Source of the DNA: an uncultured Coriobacteriales bacterium
GTDB lineage: Bacteria; Actinomycetota; Coriobacteriia; Coriobacteriales; UMGS124
DNA: 5,134 nucleotides
Reading direction: 5' to 3'
NCBI GenBank assembly: GCA_934662525.1
Contig: CAKUKJ010000206.1
Span: 1 to 5,134 of the forward strand
This document shows, piece after piece, positions 4,248 to 5,134 of this stretch. The stretch's first letter is position 1; every line of letters begins with the position of its first letter. Made by a program: the position numbers and the translations under genes. A model generated the notes under the pieces. That model worked only from the letters and a program-made list of their open reading frames with translations, was not told the DNA's origin and searched no databases.

Positions 4248-5134
4248 TCAGTCATCGAGCAGCCCCTCGCTCACCCATGCACCCACGTTGTGCGTGAGGC
4301 AGTCGAAGGCGATTCCGAGCAGGAGCACCTCCTTGCCCGAGCTGCGGTAGGGCTCGGCGTAGCCGCGCTCGCGTATCTGGGCCAGGGCCTCCTGTGCGGC
4401 GGCCTTCCCGGCCTTGTCGCCGGAGGCTACCTTCACCTCGATGACAAAGACGTGGCCGGGGGCCTTGGCCACCATGTCGATGCGGCCCCGCGAGGTCGTT
4501 ACCTCGGCATCGAGGTAGATGCCGATGAACCTCAGAATCACCACGGCCACGCACTGGTAGGCCTGCTCGGAGAGCCGGTCGGTCAGGTCGTAGCCGATGG
4601 AGGCGAAGAAGGACTCGAGGGCCTCCATGAAAGCCTCGGCGGCGCCCGCGCGCAGGGCCCGCTGACAGGCGATTGCCCAGCCACTCGTCTGCGAGACGTC
4701 GGTGCCCGGCTCCATGTACGCGTTGGCGAGCCAGCGGTTGAAGCCGGCTGACACCTCCCTGTTGGGGAATCCCAGGGCATAGACCGTACCCATGTCCAGC
4801 CCCCAGACCTCTTTGATGGTGAGGTAGCCGGTTTGGAGGAGCACGGCAGGCATGGAGGGGTCGGACGGCTCGAAGGTCCCCAGGTCAGACACCCCAATCT
4901 GTATGTCATCCATATCCATCGGCTTCTTCTTGGCATAGGACATGAGCCAGCCCGGCGTGCCCGTCTCGAACCAGTAGGGTTTAAGCTGCAAGTCGGTGAG
5001 CGCGTTGCCGAGCGACACGGGGTTGAAGACGCGAACCATCCGCTCGTCGAAGCAGTAACCGTCATACATGGAGACAAGCCTGTCAAACGCCCCGTCGACG
5101 TCGGTGCCCAGCGCCTGCGCGAGCGCGGCGAGGC
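4248..5134 (-). CDS. AAA-ATPase-like / PD-(D/E)XK nuclease-superfamily protein, C-terminal part (5' end beyond window)
   Basis: The frame is open to the right edge and gives about 294 residues; the Met at 5069 is internal. The visible part begins with LAALAQALGTDVDGAFDRLV and then MYDGYCF and VFNPVSLGNAL. The WYDGY-F..-NP motif is the hallmark of the end of the AAA-ATPase_like domain (PF09820). Counting from the Met at 5069, a winged/helical linker includes LLQTGYLTI (77-85) and ALGFPNREV (98-106). The C-terminal PDDEXK_9-type domain (PF08011; older name DUF1703) shows GRIDMV with Asp198, FVIEVKV with Glu211 and Lys213, and QEALAQIRERGYAEPY with Gln231 and Tyr237/241. The D...EXK core and the QxxxxxY element are thus intact. 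Full members are about 520-560 residues, so the P-loop ATPase half lies outside. The family is multicopy in gut anaerobes; its role is unestablished, with mobile-element or defence-related links suggested by some. It ends in TGA at 4248, 76 nt before the PNPOx-like gene. Confidence 0.85.
   Translation of the reverse strand, partial: LAALAQALGTDVDGAFDRLVSMYDGYCFDERMVRVFNPVSLGNALTDLQLKPYWFETGTPGWLMSYAKKKPMDMDDIQIGVSDLGTFEPSDPSMPAVLLQTGYLTIKEVWGLDMGTVYALGFPNREVSAGFNRWLANAYMEPGTDVSQTSGWAIACQRALRAGAAEAFMEALESFFASIGYDLTDRLSEQAYQCVAVVILRFIGIYLDAEVTTSRGRIDMVAKAPGHVFVIEVKVASGDKAGKAAAQEALAQIRERGYAEPYRSSGKEVLLLGIAFDCLTHNVGAWVSEGLLDD

Overview
The window reads as a metagenome- or single-cell-style contig made of two unrelated parts. 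From about position 400 to the right end it is a coherent piece of a high-GC anaerobe, most likely a member of the Coriobacteriia (Actinomycetota; Collinsella/Olsenella/Slackia-like). That placement is inferred from the protein style of UvrC and ThiC, the D-aspartate-ligase-like ATP-grasp protein, a PNPOx-family flavoprotein and an AAA-ATPase-like/PD-(D/E)XK protein; no rRNA or other hard marker is present. The first ~400 bases look different. They carry the start of an ArsR-like HTH regulator with a leaderless actinomycete-type promoter, and an internal piece of a glycerophosphodiester phosphodiesterase (GDPD). This is what one expects from a higher-GC soil-type actinomycete. It is joined to the middle of uvrC with no plausible biological continuity.

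Layout, left to right. 1-147 (-): N-terminal 49 residues of the HTH regulator, running off the left edge. 155-160: its -10 element. 212-402 (+): GDPD fragment with neither its N-terminus nor its true C-terminus. 398-402: chimeric junction, lying inside a perfect 11-bp inverted repeat (379-410). From 910 down to ~398 (-): the first ~170 residues of UvrC (GIY-YIG nuclease domain); the frame then runs through foreign DNA to a stop at 158. 917-2191 (-): complete ATP-grasp ligase resembling peptidoglycan D-aspartate ligase. 2234-3544 (-): complete thiC. 3656-4171 (-): small FMN-binding split-barrel protein. 4248-5134 (-): C-terminal ~294 residues of an AAA-ATPase-like/PD-(D/E)XK protein whose N-terminus is beyond the right edge.

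All genes in the coriobacterial part lie on the minus strand, so transcription runs right to left. thiC, the ligase gene and uvrC are closely spaced (42 and 6 nt gaps) and probably form one transcription unit behind a candidate extended -10 promoter at 3584-3592. The three products act in separate pathways (thiamine pyrimidine synthesis, cell-wall cross-bridge formation, nucleotide excision repair), so the grouping looks like co-transcription rather than a pathway. I found no tRNA, rRNA, CRISPR array, insertion sequence, riboswitch or convincing terminator. I do not see a new multi-gene system. The most notable feature is the chimeric left end, which should not be interpreted as a real UvrC fusion or a gene transfer.
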